Numbered from the stretch's first letter, positions 8,730-17,594 are shown. The stretch: 64,000 bases of DNA from UBA2883 sp964017965 (GCA_964017965.1 CAXHNV010000001.1:186001-250000), one strand, 5' to 3'. Notes: generated by a model not told the origin, from the sequence alone. Made by a program: numbers and translations.

Positions 8730-9929
8730 ATGAGCATATTAAGAAACAAATACGAAATAATAGACGAAGAGGAAAATCAGGGTTATACCATACCCGCTAT
8801 GGTAAAAAACGATGATGAGGGTATAAACTTCAAAAAAGCAATTGCACTCTCAACATTATTACACCCGGGTTCAGTAGGCTTAACTTGGGGTTTAATAACT
8901 CTATTAGCGCTATTGGGAATCAATATCCACCTTTTCAAAGCTCCAAACCTTGAAAAGAAACAGGATATTGAGTTTGTGCTTGTTGATAAACCCGCACCGC
9001 CAAAGAACCCTGAAACAAAGAACCGCGCTGAGATGAACTCTCGTACAGGCGGTATTCGTGATAAGAAAAAACCTGTAGTAATGCCGACAGGTCAAAAATC
9101 TAAACCGTCAAAACCGTCTTCTTCAACATCAAGCTTGCAGAAAATGGTTAAACAACAAAACAAACAGATAAGACAAGAGCATATACAACAGAAACAGGCT
9201 CCAAAGAAAGTTGCAGATACACCAAAGAGCCACGTGACAGCACCGTCAACACAGACACGTCCGTCACCGAAACCACCTGCTCAAAGACCGACTGCAACAC
9301 CTTCCAACAGACCTGTTTCAGCTCCAAAAACAGTAGCACCTAGACCGACAACACCGTTCAGTGTTCCGGTTCCACACGCAGCACCTAGAGGTAACTACCT
9401 GTCAACAGGTCCTGTAAGCGGTACAGGTGCTAAAACAGGTGCACATTATGGCGGCTCAACCGCAGGTTCAGGTGGAGCAACAAGACACGCTCCTACACCG
9501 TCTCTGTCAACTTATAAAGGAACAGGCAGCGGTCACGGTGCAACAGCAGGCTCAGGCGGAAGCAGAAGCGGAGGCGGTTACGCAGGCAACCCTGGTGGCG
9601 GCGGCGGAAGACCAGGCATCGACGCACTCAGAGAACCTGATTTCGGTCCTTATATGAGAGACCTTCAACGCAGAATCAAGTTCAACTGGAACCCGCCTAA
9701 AGGAAACGAAAGTAAACGTGTTGTGCTTTTATTCAAGATAGCTAAAAACGGTCAGTTGCTCTCTTGCAGAGTCCATAAATCATCAGGACTTCCTGCAGCC
9801 GATCAGGCAGCGCTTAACGCCGTTAAGCTCACAGCTCCGTTCAGACCGTTACCGGCTGAATACAAAGGTTCAAGCATAGATATCCAGTTCACGTTCGATT
9901 ATAACGTGTTCGGAGCATCTAAATACTAG
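8730..9929 (+). CDS. tonB: TonB-family energy transducer
   Basis: 399 residues. A single membrane segment at about residues 49-70 (LTWGLITLLALLGINIHLF) is preceded by a roughly 45-residue cytoplasmic stretch, long for TonB. The periplasmic linker is Pro/Lys/Thr-rich (about 80-220), then Gly/Ser-rich (about 220-295). The C-terminal TonB domain (about 300-395) includes PYMRDLQRRIKFNWNPPKG, LLFKIAKNGQLLSCRVHKSSG and AALNAVKLTAPFRPLP. TonB couples the ExbB/ExbD proton motor to outer-membrane transport, or to TolA-like envelope constriction. exbB and two exbD genes follow directly, which supports the call. No TonB-dependent receptor is in the window. Confidence 0.88.
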   Translation: MSILRNKYEIIDEEENQGYTIPAMVKNDDEGINFKKAIALSTLLHPGSVGLTWGLITLLALLGINIHLFKAPNLEKKQDIEFVLVDKPAPPKNPETKNRAEMNSRTGGIRDKKKPVVMPTGQKSKPSKPSSSTSSLQKMVKQQNKQIRQEHIQQKQAPKKVADTPKSHVTAPSTQTRPSPKPPAQRPTATPSNRPVSAPKTVAPRPTTPFSVPVPHAAPRGNYLSTGPVSGTGAKTGAHYGGSTAGSGGATRHAPTPSLSTYKGTGSGHGATAGSGGSRSGGGYAGNPGGGGGRPGIDALREPDFGPYMRDLQRRIKFNWNPPKGNESKRVVLLFKIAKNGQLLSCRVHKSSGLPAADQAALNAVKLTAPFRPLPAEYKGSSIDIQFTFDYNVFGASKY

Positions 9930-9965
9930 ATATAACGAAAAGGAAAAAGAAAAGAGGATAAAATT

Positions 9966-10613
9966 ATGGAATTATTATTACATTCAATACAAATGGATTG
10001 GCCTGTATTACTACCAATTTTAGTTTGTTCAATTTTAGTGTTAGCAGCTGTTATTAACAGAGTATCGTTCTACAACAAAAACAAACGTGACGTTGTATTG
10101 TTTATTCCAAAATTACAAAAAGAACTTGCTAAAAACAACCTCGTTGGCGCACAAAACCTTGCAATCCAATGCGGCGGCGTTGTTGGTGAAGTAACAGAAG
10201 AAGCAGTTAGAATCTTTAACGAACAAAAGAAAGGGTTCTCTCGTTCTTTCGATATCGCAGCAAGCTTAGCAGTCAGAAAGTTAGAAAACCACTTAACAAT
10301 CTTAGGTACAATCGGTGGTGTTGCTCCATTCCTGGGTTTGTTCGGTACAGTTGTAAGAATTCTTTATACATTCCAAGACCTTGCTACACAAGGTAACCAA
10401 TCAGCAGCAGTTGCAATGGGTATCGGTTCAGCATTGATTGCTACAGCATTCGGTTTGGGTGTTGCGATTTGTGCGGTTATCGCTTACAACACATTCCAAT
10501 CTACAGTTAAAAGATATGAAGATGATTTCCAGTTAATCAAATTGTTATTCTTAAGCTTCGTAGATTCAGACGATGAAACAACAAGCACTTCATCTTCAAG
10601 CATTGCTTTATAG
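9966..10613 (+). CDS. exbB: ExbB/TolQ/MotA-family proton channel
   Basis: 215 residues with an N-terminal membrane segment (about 13-33) and two more around 115-140 and 155-185, the three-helix ExbB/TolQ layout. NHLTILGTIGGVAPFLGLFGTV and GIGSALIATAFGLGVAICAVI are the conserved pore-helix blocks. ExbB forms a pentameric channel around an ExbD dimer and uses the proton gradient to drive TonB. AGAGGAT precedes the ATG. It lies between tonB and the exbD pair in one operon. Confidence 0.95.
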   Translation: MELLLHSIQMDWPVLLPILVCSILVLAAVINRVSFYNKNKRDVVLFIPKLQKELAKNNLVGAQNLAIQCGGVVGEVTEEAVRIFNEQKKGFSRSFDIAASLAVRKLENHLTILGTIGGVAPFLGLFGTVVRILYTFQDLATQGNQSAAVAMGIGSALIATAFGLGVAICAVIAYNTFQSTVKRYEDDFQLIKLLFLSFVDSDDETTSTSSSSIAL

Positions 10614-10624
10614 GATTATAAAAA

Positions 10625-11074
10625 ATGGCTATTAAATCAGGCAAAAACGCATTATTTACAGAAATAAATATTACACCGTTAACAGATATCTTTCTGGTAT
10701 TGTTAATCATTATGATGGTTGTAGCACCAACGTTCCAATCTATTGATAATAACGTTACAATACCTGAGATTAACAATGGTACGTCTATAGAAGAAAAGAA
10801 TGCAACCGTTTCTATTACGCGCGAGGGCCGTGTTTATCTTAACGAAAAACACGTTAATATTGCTGATTTAGCAGTTGAATTAGAAAGAATTAAACCTAAT
10901 GTTCAAAAAGAAGAAGTCGTTGTTCGAGCAGACGAAAAGGTTAAAAGCGGGGTTATAATGGATATTATGAACGCTGCTCAGGAAGCTCAATACAAGAAGC
11001 TTGTTGTTGCTGGTGAACCTCTGGCTAAGAAAACTCAAAAAATGCTTGAAGAAAACGAAAGAAACGGGCAATAG
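10625..11074 (+). CDS. exbD: ExbD/TolR-family protein, first copy
   Basis: 149 residues with one N-terminal membrane helix. The signature is EINITPLTDIFLVLLIIMMV, with the Asp of PLTD being the conserved proton-carrying residue of ExbD/TolR. A periplasmic domain of about 100 residues follows (VYLNEKHVNIADL, EEVVVRADEKV). An AGGAT precedes the ATG; it follows exbB by 11 nt. The membrane segment is nearly identical to that of the next gene. Confidence 0.94.
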   Translation: MAIKSGKNALFTEINITPLTDIFLVLLIIMMVVAPTFQSIDNNVTIPEINNGTSIEEKNATVSITREGRVYLNEKHVNIADLAVELERIKPNVQKEEVVVRADEKVKSGVIMDIMNAAQEAQYKKLVVAGEPLAKKTQKMLEENERNGQ

Positions 11075-11089
11075 GGGTAGGAACATAAA

Positions 11090-11470
11090 ATGAGAGATAG
11101 TTTTAACGAGATAAATATTACACCATTAACAGATATCTTTTTGGTACTGTTAATTATCATGATGGTTATTGCACCTATGATGGATCAGCAGGGCTTAAAA
11201 CTTGTTGTACCTCAAGCTGTTAAAGAGCAAAGCCAAACAAAAGAGTTTAAGACTATGAACTTTCAGGTTACAACCGACGGCAAATACATTGTTGACGATA
11301 TCCAAATCTCAGCAGATGAGCTTGAAAACGCTATAGCAGAACGTGTTCAAAACTATCCTGACGGATTGATGATTATAACAGAACCGGAAGCAGAACACGG
11401 CGCTGTTGTTAAACTAATGGACGCAGCAAGAAGCGCAGGTATCAGCAGTATCTCTGTTCAAGGACTATAG
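11090..11470 (+). CDS. exbD: ExbD/TolR-family protein, second copy
   Basis: 126 residues. EINITPLTDIFLVLLIIMMV matches the upstream ExbD exactly over 20 residues, while the periplasmic domains have diverged and the cytoplasmic tail is only six residues (MRDSFN). The conserved Asp is present. GGGGTAGGA precedes the ATG. Having two exbD genes next to one exbB suggests a heterodimeric ExbD pair, as seen in some other systems. The stop abuts that of the convergent SDR gene. Confidence 0.93.
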   Translation: MRDSFNEINITPLTDIFLVLLIIMMVIAPMMDQQGLKLVVPQAVKEQSQTKEFKTMNFQVTTDGKYIVDDIQISADELENAIAERVQNYPDGLMIITEPEAEHGAVVKLMDAARSAGISSISVQGL

Positions 11471-12283
11471 TTATTTTATCCTCTTTAACTTTAGTTTAAT
11501 GATTTTGTTTAACAAACACTGAGGTAACTTAGAAACAATAGCTGTTGCAATAGAATCAACGCCAACACAATATGAAGGTCTCGGGTTCTCCATACTATCG
11601 ATTTGTGCAATCTTTTTGACTACAACATCTACTGAAAGCCCTGATTTTTCGTTCTTACGGGCATTGTTTTCCATATAGCAAATCTCGTTCTTAAACCCGT
11701 CAGAACATTTTTCTATAGTAGACTTGTTTTCATCCAGAGACTTTGTCCATAAAGGTGTTGCAATAACCCCGGGTTTAACTGAAACAACCTTAATATCACG
11801 TTTCGTCTCTAAGCTAAAACAGTTAAATAAGATATCCAAAGCTCTTTTAGAAGCGCAATACGGCGCAATAAACGGGTAAATACCATAACTTGACATAGAA
11901 CTTATGTTGATAATCTTGCTATGATTCATTATATCAAGCAAGCCTTGTGAGAACTGAACTGCACCAAAAACATTAATATCAAACTGCCTGCGGAGCTCTT
12001 TAATATCAAGCTCTTCCATAGCACCTGCAACAACCCCGCCCGCTACATTTAACAAAGTGTCAACATTATCAGTCTTTGATTTAATGAATTCTGTAGCACT
12101 ATCAATAGTTTCAGGCTTGTTATAATCAACATAAAAAGGGATAATGTTTTCTGAAATATCCGTAAGTTCCTGTTTTTTAGCCTCGTTTCTGTATCCTGCA
12201 AAAACAATATTGTCTTTGCTGAAATACTCAACAAGAGCTTTACCTATCCCTGATGTTCCGCCTGTAATTACATAAGTTTTCAT
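11471..12283 (-). CDS. Short-chain dehydrogenase/reductase
   Basis: 270-residue classical SDR. ITGGTSGIGKALVEYF at the N-terminus is the TGxxxGxG nucleotide-binding motif, NVAGG corresponds to NNAG, and the catalytic Ser and Tyr-x-x-x-Lys appear as INISSMSSYG and YCASKRA. SVKPGVIATPLW is the usual PG motif. Substrate cannot be told from sequence; the C-terminus is basic and hydrophobic. Transcribed towards the ExbD gene; its start lies only about 20 nt from the ribosomal operon terminator, so it may get read-through. Confidence 0.88.
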   Translation of the reverse strand: MKTYVITGGTSGIGKALVEYFSKDNIVFAGYRNEAKKQELTDISENIIPFYVDYNKPETIDSATEFIKSKTDNVDTLLNVAGGVVAGAMEELDIKELRRQFDINVFGAVQFSQGLLDIMNHSKIINISSMSSYGIYPFIAPYCASKRALDILFNCFSLETKRDIKVVSVKPGVIATPLWTKSLDENKSTIEKCSDGFKNEICYMENNARKNEKSGLSVDVVVKKIAQIDSMENPRPSYCVGVDSIATAIVSKLPQCLLNKIIKLKLKRIK

Positions 12284-12301
12284 AAGATTTATTATAACAC
12301 G

Positions 12302-12334
12302 AAAAAAGGGCTTGCAGTTCCTGCAAGCCCTTTT
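12302..12334 (-). terminator. Intrinsic terminator of the ribosomal protein operon
   Basis: On the minus strand AAAAGGGCTTGCAG pairs with CTGCAAGCCCTTTT around a 3-nt loop and runs into six Ts, just after the rpsI stop. Confidence 0.85.
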
Positions 12335-12343
12335 GAAAATTGA

Positions 12344-12739
12344 TTAACGTTTAGAGAATTGGAATCTCTTACGAGCTCTTTTTCTACCGTATTTTTTACG
12401 TTCTTTAACACGTGCATCACGAGTTAATAATCCTTCTGAACGTAAAACTGATTTGTATTCTTCATTAGCTTTCAATAAAGCTCTTGCAATACCGTGACGG
12501 ATAGCGCCTGATTGACCTACGATACCGCCGCCAACAGCCTTAACCTTAACATCATATTTGTCTTGGTTTTCTGTTAAAACTAATGGTCTATAAATCATCA
12601 TTTCAACAGCCGGTCTGTTACCGATATATGCAGCTAATGTCTTACCATTAACAAAGATTCTACCTTTACCCTTAACAAGTTTAACAACTGCGATAGAATT
12701 TTTTCTACGACCTGTAGCAATAATTTCGTTATTAGCCAT
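12344..12739 (-). CDS. rpsI: 30S ribosomal protein S9
   Basis: 131 residues. ATGRRKNSIAVVKLVKGKG at the N-terminus, GGGIVGQSGAIRHGIARAL in the middle and the basic tail ending KRFQFSKR (the segment that reaches the P-site tRNA) are diagnostic of S9. Its start overlaps the rplM stop by 1 nt, the usual rplM-rpsI coupling. Last gene of the operon, followed by a strong terminator. Confidence 0.97.
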   Translation of the reverse strand: MANNEIIATGRRKNSIAVVKLVKGKGRIFVNGKTLAAYIGNRPAVEMMIYRPLVLTENQDKYDVKVKAVGGGIVGQSGAIRHGIARALLKANEEYKSVLRSEGLLTRDARVKERKKYGRKRARKRFQFSKR

Positions 12740-13179
12740 TATTTAGCCTCCTTTTCTAACACAATTGGTTTTTGTGCAGCATGTGGGTGTTCAGGACCAA
12801 CATATACTTTTAGTTTAGTAAACTGTTGAGCGCCTAAAGTGTTGTGTTGCAACATACCTTTAACTGCTTTTTCAATCAACTTAGTAGCATCTTTTTCTCT
12901 AACTTCTTTAACAGAAGCAGATTTTAAACCACCCGGATATCCTGTGTGGTGATAATAAATTTTATCAGTTTCTTTGTTACCTGAAACTACAACTTTTTCT
13001 GCGTTAACAACAACAACGAAATCGCCTGTATCAACGTTTGGAGTGTATTCAGGTTTATGCTTACCTCTTAAGATATTAGCGATTCTTACAGCTAAGCGAC
13101 CCAATGTTTCGCCTTCTGCATCAACTAAATACCATTTTCTTTCAACTTCTAGAGGTTTTGCTGAATATGTTTTGTTCAT
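12739..13179 (-). CDS. rplM: 50S ribosomal protein L13
   Basis: 146 residues. KWYLVDAEGETLGRLAVRIA and LRGKHKPEYTPNVDTGDFVV are the L13 signature blocks, with YYHHTGYPGG in the middle. Coupled to rpsI downstream and 3 nt from truA upstream. The truA-rplM-rpsI order after rplQ is the cyanobacterial arrangement. Confidence 0.97.
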   Translation of the reverse strand: MNKTYSAKPLEVERKWYLVDAEGETLGRLAVRIANILRGKHKPEYTPNVDTGDFVVVVNAEKVVVSGNKETDKIYYHHTGYPGGLKSASVKEVREKDATKLIEKAVKGMLQHNTLGAQQFTKLKVYVGPEHPHAAQKPIVLEKEAK

Positions 13180-13182
13180 GCT

Positions 13183-13980
13183 TTATTCTCCGTATAATTT
13201 TTCATACATTACTTTCATTAAAGTAAGCCCCTCAGGACTCACCGTTCTACCCGCTTTTGTGCGGTCCTTAGCTTCCAAAACATCTTTCATATGTTCAGGC
13301 GCCAAGTTGTGTCCTTCGATTTCTAACAATGTTCCGATAATCGTCCTAACCATATTGTAAAGGAATCTGTTCCCTTCAATATCAATCACAACCTTATCAC
13401 CGGTCTTAGAAACCTCAGCCCTATATAAAATACAGACTTTGCTCGGGTTAAGCGTTCCGGATGACTTAAAACTTGAAAAATCGTGTTCTCCCAACAAATA
13501 ATCTAACGATTTTTGTATCCTATCTAAATCGATTGGATATTTCACTCTCATCAAATCCCCGTCAAAAGCTTGTTTGTATCTGCGGTTGATAAACTCAAAC
13601 CGATACCACCTTCTGATAGCAGATTTCTGAGCGTGAAACTCAGGTGAAACCTCTTTCAAATCCGAGATAGAAATATCGTCAGGCAATATTTCGTTCACGT
13701 GATAGATAAGATTTGAAGCAACAATCTCTTTATCTGTATCAAAATGAACAACCTGTCCTAACGAATTTACACCTCTGTCAGTTCTTCCGGAGAAGACTGT
13801 CTTAATAGGTCTATTTATATTGCGGTCGGTCACCCGACCGCCAATTATAAATGTACAAAGTGCTTTTTCAAGTTCGCCTTGTATTGTCGGTGCTGCTATC
13901 TGTTCGCCGTTTTCAAACTGAATCTGGCTTCCGGCATAGTTTTTACCAACATACTGAACCTGAAGGGCATATCTCATCAA
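13183..13980 (-). CDS. truA: tRNA pseudouridine(38-40) synthase TruA
   Basis: 265 residues. It converts U38-40 of the tRNA anticodon arm to pseudouridine. FSGRTDRGVNSLGQVVHF carries the catalytic Asp in the GRTDRGV motif; RRWYRFEF and GNRFLYNMVRTIIGTLLEI are further TruA blocks. Starts 1 nt before the rplQ stop and is embedded in the ribosomal protein operon, so it is coexpressed with the translation genes. Confidence 0.95.
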   Translation of the reverse strand: MMRYALQVQYVGKNYAGSQIQFENGEQIAAPTIQGELEKALCTFIIGGRVTDRNINRPIKTVFSGRTDRGVNSLGQVVHFDTDKEIVASNLIYHVNEILPDDISISDLKEVSPEFHAQKSAIRRWYRFEFINRRYKQAFDGDLMRVKYPIDLDRIQKSLDYLLGEHDFSSFKSSGTLNPSKVCILYRAEVSKTGDKVVIDIEGNRFLYNMVRTIIGTLLEIEGHNLAPEHMKDVLEAKDRTKAGRTVSPEGLTLMKVMYEKLYGE

Positions 13981-14409
13981 TTATACCAATTGAATCAATG
14001 CCATTTCAGTAGCATCACCACGTCTAGGAGGTAATCTGAAGATTCTTGTATAACCACCCTTACGTTCTGAATATTGCTTACTGATTGTGCTGAATAACTT
14101 TCTCAAAACTGTTTGAGAGATAAGTTTTTTACCTTCTTCTTGTTTATCAAAAACTTCAGCAGTTTCAATATCCATATATTTTCCTGTTTCTTTGTCAAAA
14201 ATGAACTTAGCAGCTTGTCTTCTTGAGTTCAAGTCACCTTTCTTTGCCAAAGTGATAAGACCTTCAGCGTATGGTCTAAGAGCCTTAGCTCTTGACATAG
14301 TAGTCTTGATTTCACCGTGAACAAAAAGTTCGGTAGCCAATGAACGCAACAAGGCTTTTCTTTGGTCTTGTGCTTTGCTAAGCGTATGTTTTTTACATTG
14401 GTGTCTCAT
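13981..14409 (-). CDS. rplQ: 50S ribosomal protein L17
   Basis: 142 residues. MRHQCKKHTLSKAQDQRKAL and the block ELFVHGEIKTTMSRAKALRP are typical of L17; the C-terminus GGYTRIFRLPPRRGDATEMA is also conserved. Residues about 65-100 hold a short charged insertion relative to the minimal 116-120 residue form. Follows rpoA, as in most bacteria. Confidence 0.96.
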   Translation of the reverse strand: MRHQCKKHTLSKAQDQRKALLRSLATELFVHGEIKTTMSRAKALRPYAEGLITLAKKGDLNSRRQAAKFIFDKETGKYMDIETAEVFDKQEEGKKLISQTVLRKLFSTISKQYSERKGGYTRIFRLPPRRGDATEMALIQLV

Positions 14410-14447
14410 TTTTTTGTTTCCTTATAATTTACTATTTATATTTCTAA

Positions 14448-15452
14448 CTATTCACCGATAAGAACGCCGTCTTCATCCATTTCAGGATTTGGAGCAAGGT
14501 CTAATCCGTGTTCGTGTAATTTTTCGATTACTTCGTCTGCTGACTTTTTACCGAAGTTCTTGATGATAAGTAAATCGTGTTCAGATTTCTTCAATAATTC
14601 AGCCATAGAGTTTATGCTAGCTCTTTTCAAGCAGTTGTAAGCTCTAACAGACAATTCTAATTCTTCGATAGAAATAGATGGTTCTTCTTCAGAAGCTTCA
14701 ACAACATCGTCTTCTATAACAGCAGAAGTTGTTGTTCTTTCGAATGAAGGAAGAACAGGTGCTTGACCTGAAATAGAAGCGATTTGAACAAAGTGTTCAA
14801 TCAACAAGTTAGCAGCTTGCGAAACAGCTGTAGTAACGTCGATTGTACCGTTTGACCATACTTCTAAAGTCAATTTATCAAAATCAATAGAATCACCTAC
14901 ACGAGTGTTTTCAACATCATACTTAACACGTTTGATAGGCATAAATGTTGCATCGATAGGTAACATATCAATAGCTACACCTTCTCTGTTTCTAGGAACA
15001 TCGTTAGGAACATAGCCTTTGCCTGTTTCAACAGTAATTTCAGCGTGGAAGCTACCGCCGTCAGCAATTGTACAAATCAACCAGTCAGGGTTAACAATTT
15101 TAACACCTGCAGGAAGTTGGATGTCGCTTGCTAATACAGGGCCCGGTTTGTCTATATCAATTCTTAAAACTTGTGGTTCAGAAGATTCTGTCTTGATTGA
15201 TAAACCTTTGAAGTTTAACAATACGTCAACTACATCTTCTAATACGCCAGGGATAGCTGTGTATTCGTGTGTAATACCTTCAATTCTTGCAGAAGTTACA
15301 GCTGTTCCTTCAAGACTTGATAACAATACTCTTCTTAAAGAGTTACCAATTGTTATACCAAAACCTCTTTCTAATGGGCTGATAACAAATTTACCATATT
15401 GTGAGCCATCAGAACTTGTGGCAGTATTAACAGTTTTAATTTCTAAATCCAT
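14448..15452 (-). CDS. rpoA: RNA polymerase alpha subunit
   Basis: 334 residues. The N-terminal assembly domain includes FVISPLERGFGITIGNSLRR and LEGTAVTSARIEG. An acidic linker (about 245-265) leads to the C-terminal domain IEELELSVRAYNCLKRASIN ... FGKKSADEVIEKL, which contacts UP elements and activators. Only the N-terminal dimerisation part is needed for assembly with the beta and split beta-prime subunits encoded at 17.8-26.8 kb. AGGAGAAATTATA precedes the ATG. Sits between rpsD and rplQ. Confidence 0.98.
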   Translation of the reverse strand: MDLEIKTVNTATSSDGSQYGKFVISPLERGFGITIGNSLRRVLLSSLEGTAVTSARIEGITHEYTAIPGVLEDVVDVLLNFKGLSIKTESSEPQVLRIDIDKPGPVLASDIQLPAGVKIVNPDWLICTIADGGSFHAEITVETGKGYVPNDVPRNREGVAIDMLPIDATFMPIKRVKYDVENTRVGDSIDFDKLTLEVWSNGTIDVTTAVSQAANLLIEHFVQIASISGQAPVLPSFERTTTSAVIEDDVVEASEEEPSISIEELELSVRAYNCLKRASINSMAELLKKSEHDLLIIKNFGKKSADEVIEKLHEHGLDLAPNPEMDEDGVLIGE

Positions 15453-15473
15453 TATAATTTCTCCTATTAGATT

Positions 15474-16076
15474 CTACTTAGAATAATACTCAATTACTAA
15501 TTGTTCCTTAAAGTCAGGATCTAATTCTTCTCTTGCAGGAACTCTGTCAAAAGTAACTTTCAATGCTTCAGCATCAACTGTTACCCATGCAGGAGCACAA
15601 GATAAATCTATAGCTGACATAACTGTTTTTAAGAAGTCAGAACTTTTAGCTTTAACTGTAACTACATCACCTGCTTTAACTAAGTAAGAAGGAATATCAA
15701 CTTTCTTACCGTTAACAAGTACGTGACCGTGGTTAACAATTTGTCTGGTTTGTTTACGAGTAACACCAAAACCAGCTCTAAATAGAACGTTATCTAATCT
15801 GGATTCCAAAATTTGTAACAAAATAGTACCTGTAACGCCTTTTCTTCTAGCCGCTTCATTGTAATATTTTGCAAATTGTTTTTCACTTACCAAGTAAGTC
15901 ATTCTGATTTTTTGTTTTTCTCTTAAGTGAATTGCATATTCAGAAAGTTTCTTTCTTACAGCACCGTGCTGACCTGAAGCACTTTGTCTCATTGAAGATG
16001 TCAACTTTCTATTTGATAAGTCTTTTACTCCTTTGTTACGGAATAATTTATTTGTAGGTCCTGTATATCTAGCCAT
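15474..16076 (-). CDS. rpsD: 30S ribosomal protein S4
   Basis: 200 residues. An S4 RNA-binding domain at about 90-150 (RLDNVLFRAGFGVTRKQTRQ, HGHVLVNGKKVDIPSY) follows an N-terminal domain without the CxxC zinc motif, the C-minus form. In many bacteria S4 also represses its own operon. Its place between rpsK and rpoA matches Firmicutes and Proteobacteria; in Cyanobacteria rpsD is usually elsewhere. A 168-nt GC-richer spacer separates it from rpsK. Confidence 0.97.
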   Translation of the reverse strand: MARYTGPTNKLFRNKGVKDLSNRKLTSSMRQSASGQHGAVRKKLSEYAIHLREKQKIRMTYLVSEKQFAKYYNEAARRKGVTGTILLQILESRLDNVLFRAGFGVTRKQTRQIVNHGHVLVNGKKVDIPSYLVKAGDVVTVKAKSSDFLKTVMSAIDLSCAPAWVTVDAEALKVTFDRVPAREELDPDFKEQLVIEYYSK

Positions 16077-16244
16077 ACAGTTAATTCTCCTTTTTTCTTG
16101 TGGTGAGGCACCTATGACTCTTTCGAGCTCTCACCTGTGTCTTACTATCGTTTGTCTTGCTCGTTCGCGTTTAACGGGTCTTCGCTTTTTGCTATCGTGA
16201 CTTTGTCACTATCGCAAAAGAGCTACGCCCTCAGCTCACTCGCA
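16077..16244 (-). repeat. Structured GC-richer spacer between rpsK and rpsD
   Basis: This spacer is richer in CG and TCG words than its surroundings. Around 16185-16218 CTTTTTGC and GTGAC pair with GTCAC and GCAAAAG, giving a stem with a 4x4 internal loop. It shares the words GCTATCG and CTCGTTCGCG with the rpoB-rpoC1 spacer, suggesting a small dispersed element. A role as S4 leader is possible but unproven. Confidence 0.4.
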
Positions 16245-16631
16245 CTATACTCTACGTTTTTTAGGTGGACGACATCCGTTGTGCGGAATAGGTGTAACGT
16301 CCTTAATCAATGTGATTTCAAGTCCAGCTGCTTGAATAGCTCTGATAGCTGTTTCACGACCTGAACCAGGACCCTTGATATAAACTTCTACTTTTTTCAT
16401 ACCTTGGTCAATTGATTTTTTTGCAACTAATTCAGCTGCTGATTGTGCTGCAAACGGCGTACCCTTTCTTGCACCTTTAAAACCTGTTGCACCAGCTGTT
16501 GCCCAAGCAATTGCATTACCTTGAGTGTCTGTTGATGTAACAATTGTGTTATTAAAAGTAGATTGGATATGTACTACACCTTGCAATACATTCTTCTTTT
16601 CTTTCTTTTTTGTTCTTTGTGGTCTTGCCAT
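16245..16631 (-). CDS. rpsK: 30S ribosomal protein S11
   Basis: 128 residues. GVVHIQSTFNNTIVTSTDTQ, the Gly-rich ATAGATGFKGARKGTPFAAQ and the C-terminal ITLIKDVTPIPHNGCRPPKK are hallmark S11 sequences. The tail ends in KKRRV. Second-to-third position of the operon, 71 nt after rpsM. Confidence 0.98.
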   Translation of the reverse strand: MARPQRTKKKEKKNVLQGVVHIQSTFNNTIVTSTDTQGNAIAWATAGATGFKGARKGTPFAAQSAAELVAKKSIDQGMKKVEVYIKGPGSGRETAIRAIQAAGLEITLIKDVTPIPHNGCRPPKKRRV

Positions 16632-16702
16632 TTTCTTATCCTTTATGTTTTATATTATTTATATTTCTTTTGCTTTAACAATCTTTTTAATGCTCATTCG
16701 CA

Positions 16703-17068
16703 TTATTTCTTTTTAGAAACTGGTCCTGTTTTCTTACCACGTCTTGTTCTTGCGTTAGTCTTTGTTCTTTGACCGCGGCATGGTAAGTTTCTTCTGTGAC
16801 GCATTCCTCTGAATGAGTTGATTTCTTGTAAACGTTTGATGTTCATAGAAACTTCACGTCTTAAGTCACCTTCAATATTGTAGTTTGAAAGTTCGTTTCT
16901 TAACAACTTAATATCTTCATCTGTTAAATCGTCTGTTCTTAAATCAGGTGAAATACCTGTTGCTTCTAAAATTTTCTTACTACGAGTAGGTCCAATACCA
17001 TAAATATATGTTAGAGCTACTTCCATTCTTTTGTTACGAGGTAAATCTACCCCTACTAATCTTGCCAT
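16703..17068 (-). CDS. rpsM: 30S ribosomal protein S13
   Basis: 121 residues. ARLVGVDLPRNKRMEVALTY at the N-terminus, the helix-two-turn-helix region, and RGMRHRRNLPCRGQRTKTNA near the C-terminus are diagnostic of S13. It contacts the head of the 30S and the P-site tRNA. GGAGAAAAAT precedes the ATG; 100 nt separate it from rpmJ. Confidence 0.98.
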   Translation of the reverse strand: MARLVGVDLPRNKRMEVALTYIYGIGPTRSKKILEATGISPDLRTDDLTDEDIKLLRNELSNYNIEGDLRREVSMNIKRLQEINSFRGMRHRRNLPCRGQRTKTNARTRRGKKTGPVSKKK

Positions 17069-17168
17069 TTATTTTTCTCCTTTATTTTGTTAGATTTTTT
17101 TGTGTAAGAGGGATAAATACTTCCTCTCCAACCACCGTTTGCCCCGTAGTTTCAGGCTATTCAAGGAA

Positions 17169-17282
17169 TTATCCTTGTCTTTGTTTGTGTTTAGGGTTTT
17201 CACAGATAACTGCTACTCTGCCTTTTCTTCTGATAACCTTGCACTTGTCGCACATTGGTTTTACTGATGATCTTGTTTTCAT
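17169..17282 (-). CDS. rpmJ: 50S ribosomal protein L36
   Basis: A 37-residue protein: MKTRSSVKPMCDKCKVIRRK, then GRVAVICENPKHKQRQG. It has the CxxC...C....H zinc-ribbon ligands (C11, C14, C27, H32), the zinc-binding C-plus form. It sits in its conserved place between infA and rpsM. Confidence 0.96.
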   Translation of the reverse strand: MKTRSSVKPMCDKCKVIRRKGRVAVICENPKHKQRQG

Positions 17283-17315
17283 TGTTTTATCCTTTATTTT
17301 TGTAATTACTTTTTA

Positions 17316-17531
17316 CTATTTAAGTCTGAATGTGATTCTGCCTTTTGATAAATCGTAAGGAGTCATCTCTACTTTTACCCTATCGCCCGGTAAGATTCTG
17401 ATAAAATTCTTTCTTATCTTACCTGAGATATGAGCCAAAATCTCATGTCCGTTCTCAAGCTCAACCCTGAACATTGCGTTCGGCATAGATTCTATTATTG
17501 TACCTTCTATTTCTATTACGTCTTTTGCCAT
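17316..17531 (-). CDS. infA: Translation initiation factor IF-1
   Basis: 71-residue OB-fold protein. MAKDVIEIEGTIIESMPNAM, GHEILAHISGKIRKNFIRIL and DRVKVEMTPYDLSKGRITFR are canonical. IF-1 blocks the A site of the 30S subunit during initiation. In cyanobacteria infA usually follows secY-adk-map; here it is the first gene of the operon, directly downstream of the rpoC2 terminator. Confidence 0.97.
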   Translation of the reverse strand: MAKDVIEIEGTIIESMPNAMFRVELENGHEILAHISGKIRKNFIRILPGDRVKVEMTPYDLSKGRITFRLK

Positions 17532-17594
17532 CTATTAGATTTAATCCTCTTTATTTCGACTAAACATAGACACACATACTATGCGCCTTTTACT

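Noticed and set aside
9427..9657. 76-codon Gln/Ala-rich ORF inside tonB
   Set aside because: Alternative frame of the Gly/Ser-rich linker; composition follows from the repeat codons.
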